Assembly (NCBI GenBank): GCA_026122225.1
Contig: JANEZZ010001905.1
Location: forward strand, 2,170,001 to 2,234,000
Direction of reading: 5' to 3'
Length of the DNA: 64,000 bases
From: Heloderma charlesbogerti
Lineage: Eukaryota > Chordata > Lepidosauria > Squamata > Helodermatidae
Made by a program: the position numbers and the translations under genes. Positions 30,672 to 40,499 of the stretch are shown here, piece after piece; the stretch's first letter is position 1; each line of letters begins with the position of its first letter. The notes under the pieces were generated by a model. That model was not told the origin of the DNA and searched no databases. It worked only from the letters and a program-made list of their open reading frames with translations.

Positions 30672-31852
30672 CAAGAGGCAGAGGAACTAGAGATCAAATC
30701 GCCAACATTCGCTGCATCATGGAGAAAGCAAGAGAATTCCAGAAAAACGTCTATTTCTGCTTCATTGACTACGCTAAAGCCTTTGATTGTGTGGATCACA
30801 ACAAACTGTGGCAAATTCTTAAAGTGATGGGAGTACCAGACCACCTTACCTGTCTCCTGAGAAACCTGTACGAGGGTCAAGAAGCAACAGTAAGAACCAC
30901 ACATGGAACAACCGAGTGGTTCAAAATTGGGAAAGGAGTACGACAAGGCTGCATATTGTCACCCTGCTTATTTAACTTATATGCAGAGTACATCATGAGA
31001 AATGCCGGGTTGGATGAATCAGAGGTCGGAATTAAGATTGCTGGGAGAATTATCAACAACCTCCGATATGCAGACGATACCACCCTAATGGCAGAAAGCG
31101 AAGAGGATCTCAAGAGCCTCTTGTTGAGGGTGAAAGAGGAGAGTGCAAAAGCTGGTTTGAAACTCAACATTAAAAAAACGAAGATCATGGCATCTGGCCC
31201 CATCACTTCCTGGCATATAGAAGGGGAAGAAATGGAAGCAGTGACAGATTTTACTTTCTTGGGCTCCAAGATCACCGCAGACGGTGACTGTAGCCATGAA
31301 ATTAAAAGACGCTTGCTCCTGGGGAGGAAAGCTATGGCCAACCTAGACAGCATAGTAAGAAGCAGAGACATCACCTTGCCGACAAAGGTCCGTCTAATCA
31401 AAGCTATGGTTTTCCCAGTAGTAATGTATGGCTGTGAGAGCTGGACTATAAGGAAGGCTGAGCGCCGAAGAATTGATGCTTTCGAACTGTGGTGCTGGAG
31501 AAGACTCTTACGAGTCCCCTGGACTGCAAGGAGGTCAAATCAGTCCATCCTAAAGGAAATCAACCCTGAGTGCTCATTGGAAGGACAGATAATGAAGCTG
31601 AAGCTCCAATATTTTGGCCACCTAATGCGAAGAGAAAACTCCCTGGAAAAGACCCTGATGCTGGGAAGGACTGAAGGCAAAAGGAGAAGGGGACGGCAGA
31701 GGATGAGATGGCTAGATAGCATCACGGATGCAATGAATATGAACTTGAGCACGCTCCAGGAGAGAGCGCAGGACAGGAAGGCCTGGCGTGCTATGGTCCA
31801 TGGGGTCACGAAGAGTCGGACACGACTGAACGACTGAACAACAACAACAACT
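30672..31852 (+). mobile_element. BovB (RTE-clade) LINE, 5'-truncated, with intact downstream ORF2
   Basis: Starts inside the RT domain (GCAGAGGAACTAGAGATC) and ends with the BovB tail GAGTCGGACACGACTGAAC and (ACA)n. The frame from 30719 to 31837 is uninterrupted to the natural stop. The 5' truncation removes the endonuclease and early RT, so it is immobile. A target duplication was not found. Confidence 0.93.
30719..31837 (+). pseudogene. BovB ORF2 RT and C-terminal domain, open but truncated
   Basis: 372 codons from the first in-frame Met of the remnant. Motif A is YFCFIDYAKAFDCVDH, motif B GVRQGCILSPCLFNLYAE, motif C NLRYADDTTLMAES. Thumb: GLKLNIKKTKIMAS and FTFLGSKITADGDCSHEIKRR. C-terminal part: YGCESWTIRKAERRRIDAFE, RRLLRVPWTARRSNQSILKE, GHLMRRENSLEKTLMLG, ending GVTKSRTRLND. 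All catalytic Asp residues are present and no stop or frameshift was seen, which marks a young insertion. Nothing suggests host use; it lies in an LPP intron antisense to the gene. Confidence 0.9.
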
Positions 31853-31919
31853 TGCCTTTCTTTCTCATCTTTCCATTTCTTCCATCATGTTTCTAGTCCT
31901 TATGGTTATGCAGAGAATT

Positions 31920-32090
31920 TGAAAGCATGTGGGCAAATTTCTGGAATTTCGGGGCACTGTATCTCTCCTATAGCCACCAGAAGCAGAACTGAATATACAA
32001 ATTTGTAGATGCCTGCAAATTCACACAATTTCTTCTGGACTCAAAATTTGAGTTACCTCAGTAAACTGGGGTTGGACTGTTGTTTTATGT
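31920..32090 (+). mobile_element. fragment of a hAT-like MITE
   Basis: CAAATTTCTGGAATTTCGGGGC, CAAATTTGTAGATGCCTGCAAATTC and CAGTAAACTGGGG resemble the interior of the GGGCGAATAAGC family. Low certainty. Confidence 0.3.
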
Positions 32091-32124
32091 TTTTATGTAC
32101 ATATGTATGTATGTACATAGGTAT

Positions 32125-32345
32125 GTTGGTATTTATTTGATTCCCCCCCCCATGTTCTCATGGTGCCTTACAAAAATATTAAAAATTATAATGAAACAAA
32201 CATGTTTAAACAAAAACACCCCAATAGAAAACAGCAGTATAAAAGCAGTCATTTCTTTCTCTTTTTTTGGAACAGTATATCTAACAGTAATAACAGCCTT
32301 CCTTCCAATAACAACACATTACACACATGCAAACCCATAACAAGC
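32125..32345 (-). mobile_element. L2-type 3' UTR fragment (antisense)
   Basis: TATTTATTTGATTCCC, CATGGTGCCTTACAAAAAT and TATAAAAGCAGTC match the layout of the other antisense L2 3' UTRs (16920, 23345, 41205). Confidence 0.5.
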
Positions 32346-32455
32346 AATGATTGATTATTATTTTAATGCAGGGGCATTGCTAGGTTCTTAAAAAATCTGG
32401 GGTACAGGCCCATAACACAAATTTGCATGTATCCTCAAGTCTAAGCACACCTCTA

Positions 32456-32540
32456 ATGTGTGTGTGTGTGTGTGTGTGGTGTGCGTGTGGTCTGCTTGTA
32501 TGTGTGTGTATAGATTACATACATACATACATACATACCT
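32456..32540. repeat. (TG)n and (CATA)n microsatellites
   Basis: TG units with interruptions from 32456, followed by TACATACATACATACATAC at 32516-32539. Confidence 0.9.
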
Positions 32541-32599
32541 AAGACGTATGCACCGCCCCGCCCCCCCTGCCACTTCAACTTAGACCCCAATTCAGCGTT

Positions 32600-33205
32600 T
32601 TGGAAAACATCATGCTTCTGCTTGGGCCAATTTGTGGTCGGTCCACTTCAGCTCATCACCAAACTTAAGTCAAGATTTGGAAAAATGAGTTTCTGTGCTT
32701 CCTGTTGACTACCATGGGAAATAAGGAAAAACCTGTTATTTTATTCTCTTGGGTCAGAACTGGATAATTTCAGGCATAGTAGCCCCCCTAGAAAGGGATT
32801 ACACCTGCCCAATATCAGAAAAAATGGGTGCAAGGGTTATATTTTGATTTTCTTTTAAAGGGAACTGCCAATAACATCTTTATTACTTGGAAGAATTGGA
32901 TAAACATTTCAGGGTTCATTGCCCCATCAGAGGAGATCATGTCTGCCAAATTTCAGAATGATAGCCTCAGAGGTTTTTGTGCAAGGGTGGCCCTGACATT
33001 TTGAGGTCTCCAAAAGAGGACATATGGTTCCTTGTGGACCATTGTTCTGAAAATTACAGACAGCCTAGAGGTGTCCCTAAGCAAGAAAGCAACAAAGTTC
33101 CAGAAGGATAGGTGCAGCAGTTCATGTGGAAGGGGAGTTCTCCAATTTGTGGGAGGGAGTGATTTGCTTTCCCTCCCCTTCACCCCCCCCCACTAATAGT
33201 TATTG
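32600..33205. other. decayed repeat-like stretch around the BovB at 33213
   Basis: GAGGTGTCCCTAAGCAAGAAAG, then GCAACAAAGTTCCAGAAGGATAG (33069-33110) recurs beyond the BovB as GAGGTGTCCCCCAGGCAAGAAACC and GCAAAGTTCCTGAAGGATAT (34290-34332). The BovB therefore sits next to, or within, copies of one unnamed repeat. No coding signal. Confidence 0.45.
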
Positions 33206-34244
33206 GGTAAATTGTGGCAAATTCTTAAAGTGATGGGAGTACCAGACCACCTTACCTGTCTCCTGAGAAACCTGTACGAGGGTCAAGAAGCAACAGTAAG
33301 AACCAGACATGGAACAACCGATTGGTTCAAAATTGGGAAAGGAGTACGACAAGGCTGCATACTGTCGCCCTGCTTATTTAACTTATATGCAGAGTACATC
33401 ATGAGAAACGCTGGGTTGGATGAATCACAGGTCGGAATTAAGATTGCCGGGAGCATTATCAACAACCTCCGATATGCAGACGATACCACCCTAATGGCAG
33501 AAAGCGAAGAGGATCTAAAGAGCCTCTTGTTGAGGGTGAAAGAGGAGAGTGCAAAAGCTGGTTTGAAACTCAACATTAAAACAAACGAATATCATGGCAT
33601 CTGGCCCCATCACTTCCTGGCATATAGAAGGGGAAGAAATGGAAGCAGTGACAGATTTTACTTTCTTGGGCTCCAAGATCACCGCAGACGGTGACTGTAG
33701 CCATGAAATTAAAAGACGCTTGCTCCTTGGGAGGAAAGCTATGGCAAACCTAGACAGCATAGTCAGAAGCAGAGACATCACCTTGCCAACAAAGGTCTGT
33801 CTAATCAAAGCTATGGTTTTCCCAGTAGTAACGTATGGCTGTGAGAGCTGGACTATAAGGAAGGCTGAGCGCCGAAGAATTGATGCTTTCGAACTGTGGT
33901 GCTGGAGAAGACTCTTACGAGTCCCCTGGACTGCAAGGAGGTCAGATCAGTCCATCCTAAAGGAAATCAACCCTGAGTGCTCATTGGAAGGACAGATCCT
34001 GAAGCTGAAGCTCAAATATTTTGGCCACCTAATGCGAAGAGAAAACTCTCTGGAAAAGACCCTGATGCTGGGAAAGACTGAAGGCAAAAGGAGAAGGGGA
34101 CGACAGAGGATGAGATGGCTAGATAGCATCACCGATGCAATGAATATGAACTTCAGCACACTCCGGGAGAGAGCGCAGGACAGGAAGGCCTGGAGTGCTA
34201 TGGTCCATGGGGTCACGAAGAGTCGGACACGACTGAACGACTGA
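33203..34244 (+). pseudogene. BovB ORF2 remnant in two frames
   Basis: First frame (33203-33694): WQILKVMGVPDHLTCLLRNL, motif B GVRQGCILSPCLFNLYAE, motif C YADDTTLMAES. Second frame (33594-34244): MASGPITSW, GSKITADGDCSHE, YGCESWTIRKAERRR, ending SRTRLND. Motif A is absent because of the truncation. Very similar to the copy at 30719, so of similar age. Confidence 0.9.
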
Positions 34245-34259
34245 ACAACAACAACAACA
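33213..34259 (+). mobile_element. BovB LINE, 5'-truncated, frameshifted
   Basis: Begins at TGTGGCAAATTCTTAAAG, a point inside ORF2 just after RT motif A, and ends GTCGGACACGACTGAACGAC with (ACA)n. Reading frame broken near 33580 by a small indel where the 30672 copy reads LNIKKTKIMAS. Target duplication not obvious. Confidence 0.92.
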
Positions 34260-34384
34260 AATGTGTATGAAAATGCACAGGTCATTAGAGGTGTCCCCCA
34301 GGCAAGAAACCTGCAAAGTTCCTGAAGGATATACATGCATGCAAATTTAGAATTACTAGAATGTATTTACATTTCACCAATGTT

Positions 34385-34540
34385 AGCAGCAGGGGAACAT
34401 GGGTGGGACGATGCTGTTGCTCTCAAGTCCTGCTTGTGGGTTTCCCGTGGCCATCTGGTTGAACACTGTGTGAACAGAAACCTGGGCTAGATCGACCTTG
34501 GTCTGATGCAGCACAGCTCTTCTTATGTTCTTAAATATAG
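34385..34540 (+). mobile_element. CR1-type 3' end
   Basis: GCAGGGGAACATGGGTGGGA, CTCAAGTCCTGCTTGTGGG, CTTGGTCTGATGCAGC, ending CTCTTCTTATGTTCTTA. Confidence 0.85.
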
Positions 34541-34917
34541 AGTGCCTCTGAGCATATGCAGAATGCTTTTCTTTCACCACTGAGCACTTATGTTCTCCCC
34601 CTACCAATTCTATTCCCCTCTATGCAACCATTCCTCCTCATCCTACCATCCTCCAGCAACTCTTCATAAAAACAGATGTCTTGTTTTGTGCAACTCTCCT
34701 CTACCTCCTCCTTCTTATGCACAAGCTCTCATTGTATCTTCCTCCCCATAACTTCATTTCTGCCAAGACTTCACTAAGATCCAGCCAATGAATCTGTTTT
34801 CAAAATTAGTGTTAAGTTATGGAGAAACTCTGAGCATGTACCAAGTGCCTTTCTGTCACCAATGAAGCAAGAGTTCATACAAAATGAAAACAAAAAACAA
34901 AAAACCCACAAATGACA

Positions 34918-35165
34918 AAACATGCATAGGACTGAGCTGAAAGGGTAGTCAATTCATTAGAATGGAATTGGGTAGGCACTGCATTAAGCCTGCAGCACCA
35001 TGCTCACAACTCAGGACTTATTTCTGAGTAAACATGCAGAACATCAGGGTGCAAACCTCCCTGCAAAAGTAACTTGTGCTGGAATCCTATGCACATTTTC
35101 CTGAGGGTAAGCTTCATTAAACATAATGGGGCTTCTGAGTAGGCATACAGAGGATTGCATAAACT
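34918..35165. mobile_element. Harbinger-like MITE or MITE pair, decayed
   Basis: AACATGCATAGGACTGAGC at the left, TTATTTCTGAGTAAACATGC in the middle, GGAATCCTATGCACATTTTCC and AGTAGGCATACAGAGGATTGC at the right. These are the ATCCTATGCAC and GTAGACATGCATAGGATTGC arms of a related TIR family. Confidence 0.55.
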
Positions 35166-35240
35166 AGGAATATTTATCTCCCCTCCACTTAAAAAACAAA
35201 CCCCAAACTCCTATTTTTTAAATTAAACCCTTCAGTTCAT

Positions 35241-35432
35241 AGGAACATAGGAAGCTGCCTTATACTGAGTCAGGCCCTGGGTCCATCTAGCCCAATACTG
35301 TTGACACTGACTAGCAGCAGCAACTCTCCAAAGTTTCAGGCAGGATTCTTTCCTTGATCTACCTGGAGATGCTGGGGATTGAAACCGGGACCTTCTGCAT
35401 GCCAAGCATGTGCTCCACCACAGAGCGACAGC
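35241..35432 (-). mobile_element. tRNA-type SINE (antisense)
   Basis: Read on the minus strand it has an A-box-like GTGGTGGAGCACATGC, B-box-like GGTTTCAATCCC, then CAGTATTGGGCTAGATGGACC and the tail AGGCAGCTTCCTATGTTCC. Full-length and the best copy of three (also 25770 and 52389). Confidence 0.8.
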
Positions 35433-35439
35433 CCTTCCT

Positions 35440-36355
35440 ATTGCTCGATAATGGCAACTGACAGACAAAAGGGCCCCAGATTTGTTTCTCTGCAACAATG
35501 TGAACCCACTTTTCTCAAAGGCTTGAGTGAGGAGAAGGAGAAAAACCAACCCTCTTGTCTGTTTGTATAAAGTCAAATACAGTTCAGAACTTCTCTTTCC
35601 CACTGAAGAGAATTCTCTTTAAGAATTCCCCAAGATATGCCCTGGGTGAAATAAAGAAAAGAGAGAACAGGATAGGGGAGGGAAGAAGAAAAAGAAGAAT
35701 GGTGATTGGAAATGCGGGGGGGGGGGTAGGGGGTAGGGAGAATTCACGAAGCCAAGTGGCTCCTTTCAGAGAGGTAGTACTTCAGAGGAATTTAGGAGGC
35801 TGTGGAGCATTTATAAGGATTGCACATACTTAAATTAACTTTATGAGGTGAGGTGGCTGAGGGCTTTTTCCAGCTTTTTTTAAAACTATAGAACCTATTT
35901 AAAAGCCTCAGCAGTTTCTCGATCATGACGCCACATAGTCCTAACCCTCCTTTTGGAATAATTTGAGTCCTACAGGGGGAGAAATAAGTTTGTGGAGGCT
36001 GATTGGATCCTTTGCTGTACTGAAGCTACTAAACTTCTGCAGAAGGCAAAAGTAAAGTTTGGGGCAGTAAAATCAGATGCTGTGTGAAATACCAGTATTT
36101 CACATGGAGGGCTTTCTTCCCTTTCTTCTCCCTCTTCAAAATTTCATTGCAAGCTCCCAACAGTGGGTATGTAAGAGCAGAAAAGTAGGTGGTGGGGGGG
36201 GACAATGAGCGGACTGTGGAAGGAAAGGTGGTGGTGCCCCCTCTAGTTTAAAAGACTGGTGGAGTCCCTATTGGTCTGCCAACAGAGCGAGACCTAAGGC
36301 CTCCTAGTAACAGCAAGGCTACTGACCTCAGAGGGAAGACGCAGGCTTGTATTAA
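35440..36355. other. intronic stretch without recognised gene
   Basis: Purine-rich patches (35640-35700, 36175-36200) and unique-looking DNA. No domain in any frame. Confidence 0.3.
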
Positions 36356-36600
36356 GCAGGGCTCTGCACTGCTCTGGATCTGAATTCTGAACCAGAGCAA
36401 GGTGATTTGGACCAAATCAGCCTGACCAAATCAGTCTGGATCCAAAGTGGGTCCAGATCAGTCCAAATTGATTCAGAGTGCTTTGGATTATTCTAATGTA
36501 ACAATTTCCTTAAGATTAGGAGGGGGAAAGAAGGAGTTGGGAGGGGTGAACGGAGTCCTGGCAAGTGACATCTAGCTGCCAATAGGGCTGAACTTTTAAC
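36356..36600 (+). mobile_element. possible hAT-like MITE (CAGGGCTCTGCACTG start)
   Basis: AGCAGGGCTCTGCACTGCTC echoes the TAGGGCTGTGCACCACTTC start at 3728, followed by repeated GATTTGGACCAAATCAG words. The right end was not found. Confidence 0.4.
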
Positions 36601-36634
36601 CCAGCAGTCTCCAATCACAGTAGGGTGATTAAGA

Positions 36635-37012
36635 GTGGGGTAAAATCACTACTCTATAAGGAAAGGCTTCAGTGTTTGGGCTATTTAATTTAGAAGAAAG
36701 GCAAATAAGGGGGAGGATTATACAGTTATACGGAGCAGTGAAAGTGGAGCAGTGCAATAAATAAGCTGAGTTCAGTGTGATTTCTTCTCAGGTAATGTGT
36801 ATTGCAGCCAAAGAGATGTTTAACATTTTTCTTCCCTTAACGAGGAGCCTCAGGTCATCCAGTAAAGCTCAATAGTGGCAGATTCAGGACAGACAAAAGG
36901 AAAGTACTATTTGCACTTCAAAAAAACCTACACCAGATATTAGGGATAGTGCCCTCCTAATGGTCACCTTAAACACCTTCTGATTAGGATCTCTAATCAC
37001 CTGTGTGGCTTG
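36635..37012 (+). mobile_element. CR1-type ORF2 end and tail fragment
   Basis: GGAAAGGCTTCAGTGTTTGGG, then TTTAGAAGAAAGGCAAATAAG matches the LEKRRLRG-type segment. AGTGGCAGATTCAGGACAGAC follows, the F-R-T-D-K segment seen at 44650. Confidence 0.65.
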
Positions 37013-37030
37013 ACAGTTTTTACTTTTTGT

Positions 37031-37996
37031 TAGGGATGGCGGAGAATTCCGCCACGGATTTCAGTGAGATTCCCCAAAATCCGTGGCAGAATGGCCTGCC
37101 CCCCGCCCTCCCCCCACGGATCCCCCCCAGGACGAGACTTACCTAGGGCGGATGTTCCGGGCGGTGGTGGCTCCAGCGGCGGCAGCAGCGGCTGGTCTTT
37201 CGACCGGCTGCCACAGCCGCCATTTGCATTCTGGCCTTTGCCGTGATAGGCTACACAAGTCTTTACGTAGCCTATCATGGCAAGCCAATCAAAAAAACAA
37301 CAACAACGGCATACGTAAATGGTGGCGGCTACGGCAGCCCCCATTTGCGTTCCTTATTTTTCGCCGTTTTAGTCTACGTAAATATTTACGTAGACTATTA
37401 TGGTGGGAAAAAAGGGGAATGCAAATAGTGTAGTGGGCGCTATTTGCATTCCTTTTTTATTCGCAGTTTAGCCTACGTAAATATTTACGTAGGCTAAAAC
37501 AGCGAATAAAAAAGGAACGCAAATAGTGCCCACTGCGCTATTTGCGTTCCCTTTTTTTTCACCGTAGTAGTCTACATAAATATTTACGTAGACTAAAACA
37601 GCAAAAAATAAGGAACACAAATGGCGGCTGCCGTAGCCACCGCCATTTACATACACCGTTTTGTTTGGGTTTTTTTTTTTTACCCAGAGTAAAAAGTCTT
37701 TTTTACAAAGACTTACGTAGCCTATCATGGTTCCCTGGCTGGACGCAAATGGCAGCCGCTACAGCAGCCGCCATTTGCATCCGCACGAGCCAGTCCGCGG
37801 CTGGAAATCCGGCTGCGGATGGCCCTGGCCTGGCTGGCTGCTCCGTGGAGCTGCCGCGAAGCAGAGCCAGCCGTCAAGGATTCCGGAGGGGAGGACCGAA
37901 TTGCCCCCCCCCCGTCGAGGATTCTGGGGGGAGGGGCGGAGCGCCTCCCCCATGAACACAATCCGTGAAAAGGTAAGTGACTTTCGTACATCCCTA
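37031..37996 (+). mobile_element. hAT-type palindromic MITE, copy 2 (complete, concentric palindromes)
   Basis: Starts TAGGGATGGCGGAGAATTCC, ends CTTTCGTACATCCCTA. Perfect 8-bp duplication CTTTTTGT at 37023-37030 and 37997-38004. The core 37305-37660 is one imperfect inverted repeat centred at 37482/37483 and containing smaller exact palindromes: 28 bp at 37370-37397 and 32 bp at 37467-37498, both with CTACGTAAATATTTACGTAG at their centre, plus an imperfect one at 37568-37595. Modules CGTGATAGGCTAC / GTAGCCTATCATGG and AAATGGCGGCTGCCG recur and are shared with copies 1 and 3. 966 bp, no coding frame of substance. It lies 553 bp downstream of the LPP exon's donor side. Confidence 0.92.
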
Positions 37997-38033
37997 CTTT
38001 TTGTTTTAGTCTTTGAGAAAAAGAAACTTTATG

Positions 38034-38345
38034 CCTGGCTAGTACAAAAGCCACTGGACTTAACTGTCTGAATGTTGGCAGCTTCAGTCAACTCTATAGG
38101 AGCTGCCAGGTCCCCAAATTCCATGCACTTATGTGGAAGAGCAAAAAAAATTATAGCTCTTTGCTTTGACAGATTTTCTTGAAAAAAGCAAATTTTACCT
38201 GTGACTAGCACAAAAGTCACTGGACCTAACTGTCTGAATGTTGGCAGGTTCAATCAGCTCCATGGGCACTACCAGGTCTCCAGAGTTCATGTATTTATCA
38301 TACAAACTTTAAAAGTTATGGCTGTTTCTGTTTTCCAGTGCAAAT
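38034..38345. repeat. diverged tandem duplication, unit about 170 bp
   Basis: Unit 1 (from 38036: CTAGTACAAAAGCCACTGGAC, AACTGTCTGAATGTTGGCAG) and unit 2 (from 38205: CTAGCACAAAAGTCACTGGAC, AACTGTCTGAATGTTGGCAG) share order to the ATTATAGCTCTTTG / GTTATGGCTGTTTC segment. It lies between the palindromic MITE and the LPP exon. Confidence 0.85.
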
Positions 38346-38548
38346 CAATGGCAAAATGTTAAAAAAATGGTAATTAGGACAGCTCAAAAAATCCAGAGCA
38401 CAGCTCAGAAGATCCAGGACTCATGCCCAGGTGGGCTCTCTTCAATATGCCCTGTTTTAATGTGCATCTTATTGTTTTATTGGTGTTAGACACCTTAAGG
38501 CATTATTGAGAAAGGAGGATTCACATTCGGAAATCAATCGTTCCTTAC

Positions 38549-38750
38549 CTTCCCCTTCTGTCTGTCTGTAGGGGTTGTATTTCGGCTTAGGTGCTACAAC
38601 TGGAGCAAATTTCTTTGGTGTCTGCTGAGTGGACCTGGAGATGCTAGGGGTCCCAAATGCATGCGTCGTCTCCATCCTTGCAGTCACATGACCCACAGGC
38701 TCGCTGGTGTTCTTTGGCGGCAGCCATGATGGGTGAGACATCGCTCAGGT
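38549..38750 (-). CDS. LPP: LPP first coding exon (N-terminus of lipoma-preferred partner)
   Basis: LPP is a zyxin-family adaptor of focal adhesions and cell-cell contacts. It binds alpha-actinin and VASP through its proline-rich N-terminal half, has three C-terminal LIM domains, and shuttles to the nucleus. Seen here: ATG at 38741 (complement), 64 full codons and one base of the next. The product starts MSHPSWLPPK, continues with ARMETTH, and residues 43-58 read KKFAPVVAPKPKYNPY, which is the known alpha-actinin-binding segment of LPP (about residues 41-57 in human). The exon is bounded by a pyrimidine-rich tract ending TTTTCTTAG just before 38750, only 9 nt upstream of the ATG, and by a donor GTAAGG from 38548 (phase 1). 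The open frame running on past 38549 is intron read-through. The diproline-rich continuation and the LIM domains are not in this window. I recognise the protein from memory of the family; close paralogues (TRIP6, zyxin) do not start this way. Very sure of the gene, sure of the splice sites. Confidence 0.95.
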
Positions 38751-39650
38751 CTAAGAAAAGAGATGGGTAAATGCATTTATGAAGTTATTGTACAGATTTG
38801 TATCCCACCCTTCAGTGTAACAGAATGGCTTATGAAAGGGCTGGGGACCCTCAGGCCATGCCCTCCCGCCACTGCTCCCACCTCCTTTCCCCCACTACTG
38901 CTCAGTTGGTGGTTTCCTGGCTTTTGTCCAGTTTTCCCCCCTTCTAAAAGTTTGAAATGCTTCTCTGAAGGCTCAGTTACTGGCAGTAAAAGCTTTCAGC
39001 TACAATAGGCTGGTATTTCTTTTCTATTATTTTTGGCCCTGACACTTGTTTTTGGCCCCACCAACCACTGGAATGAAGCCCCCTGACAGCTTCTTTTAAT
39101 TTGATGTTAGCCCTCAAGCTGAAAACGTTTCCCCACCTCTGGCTTACAACGAAGTGATGAAAATGAAAAAAGAAAACAAACCAAAAAAACCACACAAAAC
39201 CCAGCAATAAAGCAATGAGCAAATAACAAATGAAACCAGCAGTGGGGGAAAAGGCAGTCTTAAAACGACTGTGTCTAAGTTTAAAAGCATGGGGAAATTA
39301 AAAGGCCTTAGCTTGGCAGCAAAACGACAACAGAATAAGAACCAGGAGAAACTTCCTGGAGAAGGGCATAGCCATGACGGAGAAGCGCGGGGCAAGACCA
39401 AGACAAAAAATACCAGGGAGCTGAGCCCCAGGCCTGCGCCAGCTAAGATTGTTTTCACTGAAATTCCAAGCCATATCCACTGAATATGGCTTGGAATATG
39501 GTGGGGCAACGCCACAGAAATCTCAGCAAAACACTGTGCCTGCGTGGTGCCTCCGGAGTCGAATGTTGAGGCTCAGGCTAAAATGATATTCACAGTGTCT
39601 AACCAAGGTACATTTATGACAGGTAAACGAGGCCAGGTTTGCGGAGGATA
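38751..39650. other. LPP intron side upstream of the exon
   Basis: Begins with the acceptor and its pyrimidine tract (38751-38775). A plus-strand open frame at 39271-39483 is basic (GKLKGLSLAAKRQQ) but has no recognised domain. A 14-bp inverted repeat ATTCCAAGCCATAT / ATATGGCTTGGAAT lies at 39463-39497. Confidence 0.35.
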
Positions 39651-40075
39651 CTCAAAAATCGAGGAAAACATTTGCTTAGATTAAGTGGTGAACTGTAGAG
39701 ATGTTAATATGATTTATGGATCACTGTCTGTTCTTTAAATCTGCAGGAAATGTAGATTGATTTTCATTCCAGAGATCTGCTGTTTTTTCAAAGGTTATTG
39801 GTAACATGCTTTTATCGCGCTTGACATATAGTATCACGGCTGCTGTTAATGACCACAATAAATATAGTGCAATATGAAGAAATAGTAAAAGACCAAAAGA
39901 ACATATTTTCATGAAAAGGAAGTCTGGACAACAAATACAATAAACCTCAAGAGGAATTCTTTCAAGATATGCTGTTAGCTTGGGGGGTGGGGTGGGGGGG
40001 CGAGGGGAGAAGACAACACCTTTACTCACTGTTAATATCACCATGTTCAGTCTAAGGATACATTAAAATGTGTTT
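39650..40075. other. AT-rich unique sequence, candidate conserved noncoding element
   Basis: Single-copy-looking DNA with no transposon wording, about 1 kb from the LPP exon. The polypurine GGGGGGTGGGGTGGGGGGGCGAGGGG at 39979-40004 interrupts it. Candidate only. Confidence 0.2.
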
Positions 40076-40169
40076 CAGTTCATTTTTTTTAAAATCAGGC
40101 TTTTACCCAGTTTTGCACCTTCCAGACTGAACATGGACTCGGGCGCAAACCATAGACGAAGTCAGTACA

Positions 40170-40440
40170 TTTCTGAGCATGCAGTGTGATTCGCAGACCC
40201 AAAAAATGTGTTTGACAGAATGTGTACATTTGAAAAATGCACATGAAAAAATGCGTACTTTTGAAAAATGTGCAGAAATACACTTTAATCAATGGGAGAA
40301 GGATGCGTATATTTCAAAGATGCACACGACTGATGTGTACACTTGGACAAATACACACAGATATATACACATATTTTCATGTGGAAAGGAAAAAACAAAT
40401 CTCACAATCTGATATGGACTTCAAGCTTAGAGACAGAATT
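40170..40440 (+). mobile_element. hAT-like MITE of the TGTGCA family (best copy)
   Basis: CAGTGTGATTCGCAGACCC, GTGTACATTTGAAAAATGCAC, AATCAATGGGAGAAGGATGCG, TTTCAAAGATGCACACGACTG, TCACAATCTGATATGGACTTC. The same order as 7790-8010 and, reversed, 27255-27515. The internal short repeats (TTTGAAAAATG) are tandem-like. Confidence 0.6.
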
Positions 40441-40499
40441 TGGAGAAGTTCAGCGAGCTCCAGTTTTCCTGATTTGCAAATCCCTAGGAAGGAAGCCTT

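Noticed and set aside
35380..35432. tRNA gene on the minus strand
   Set aside because: Only A-box and B-box similarity with no cloverleaf; it continues into a SINE body and tail.
37305..37660. CRISPR-like array of palindromic repeats
   Set aside because: Repeats are not evenly spaced with unique spacers; they are nested palindromes inside a hAT MITE in a vertebrate genome.
1..38548. Second LPP coding exon (diproline-rich segment) downstream
   Set aside because: No frame on the minus strand shows the expected poly-proline and acidic continuation; the next intron is presumably longer than this window.
38469..38548. Continuation of the LPP frame past the donor
   Set aside because: After GEG the frame reads KERLISECESS, unlike LPP, and starts at a canonical GTAAGG donor, so it is intron read-through.
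39271..39483. Basic 70-codon plus-strand frame starting MSKFKSMGK
   Set aside because: Protein-like composition, but no recognised domain, no splice or promoter context, and a similar-length frame lies on the other strand.
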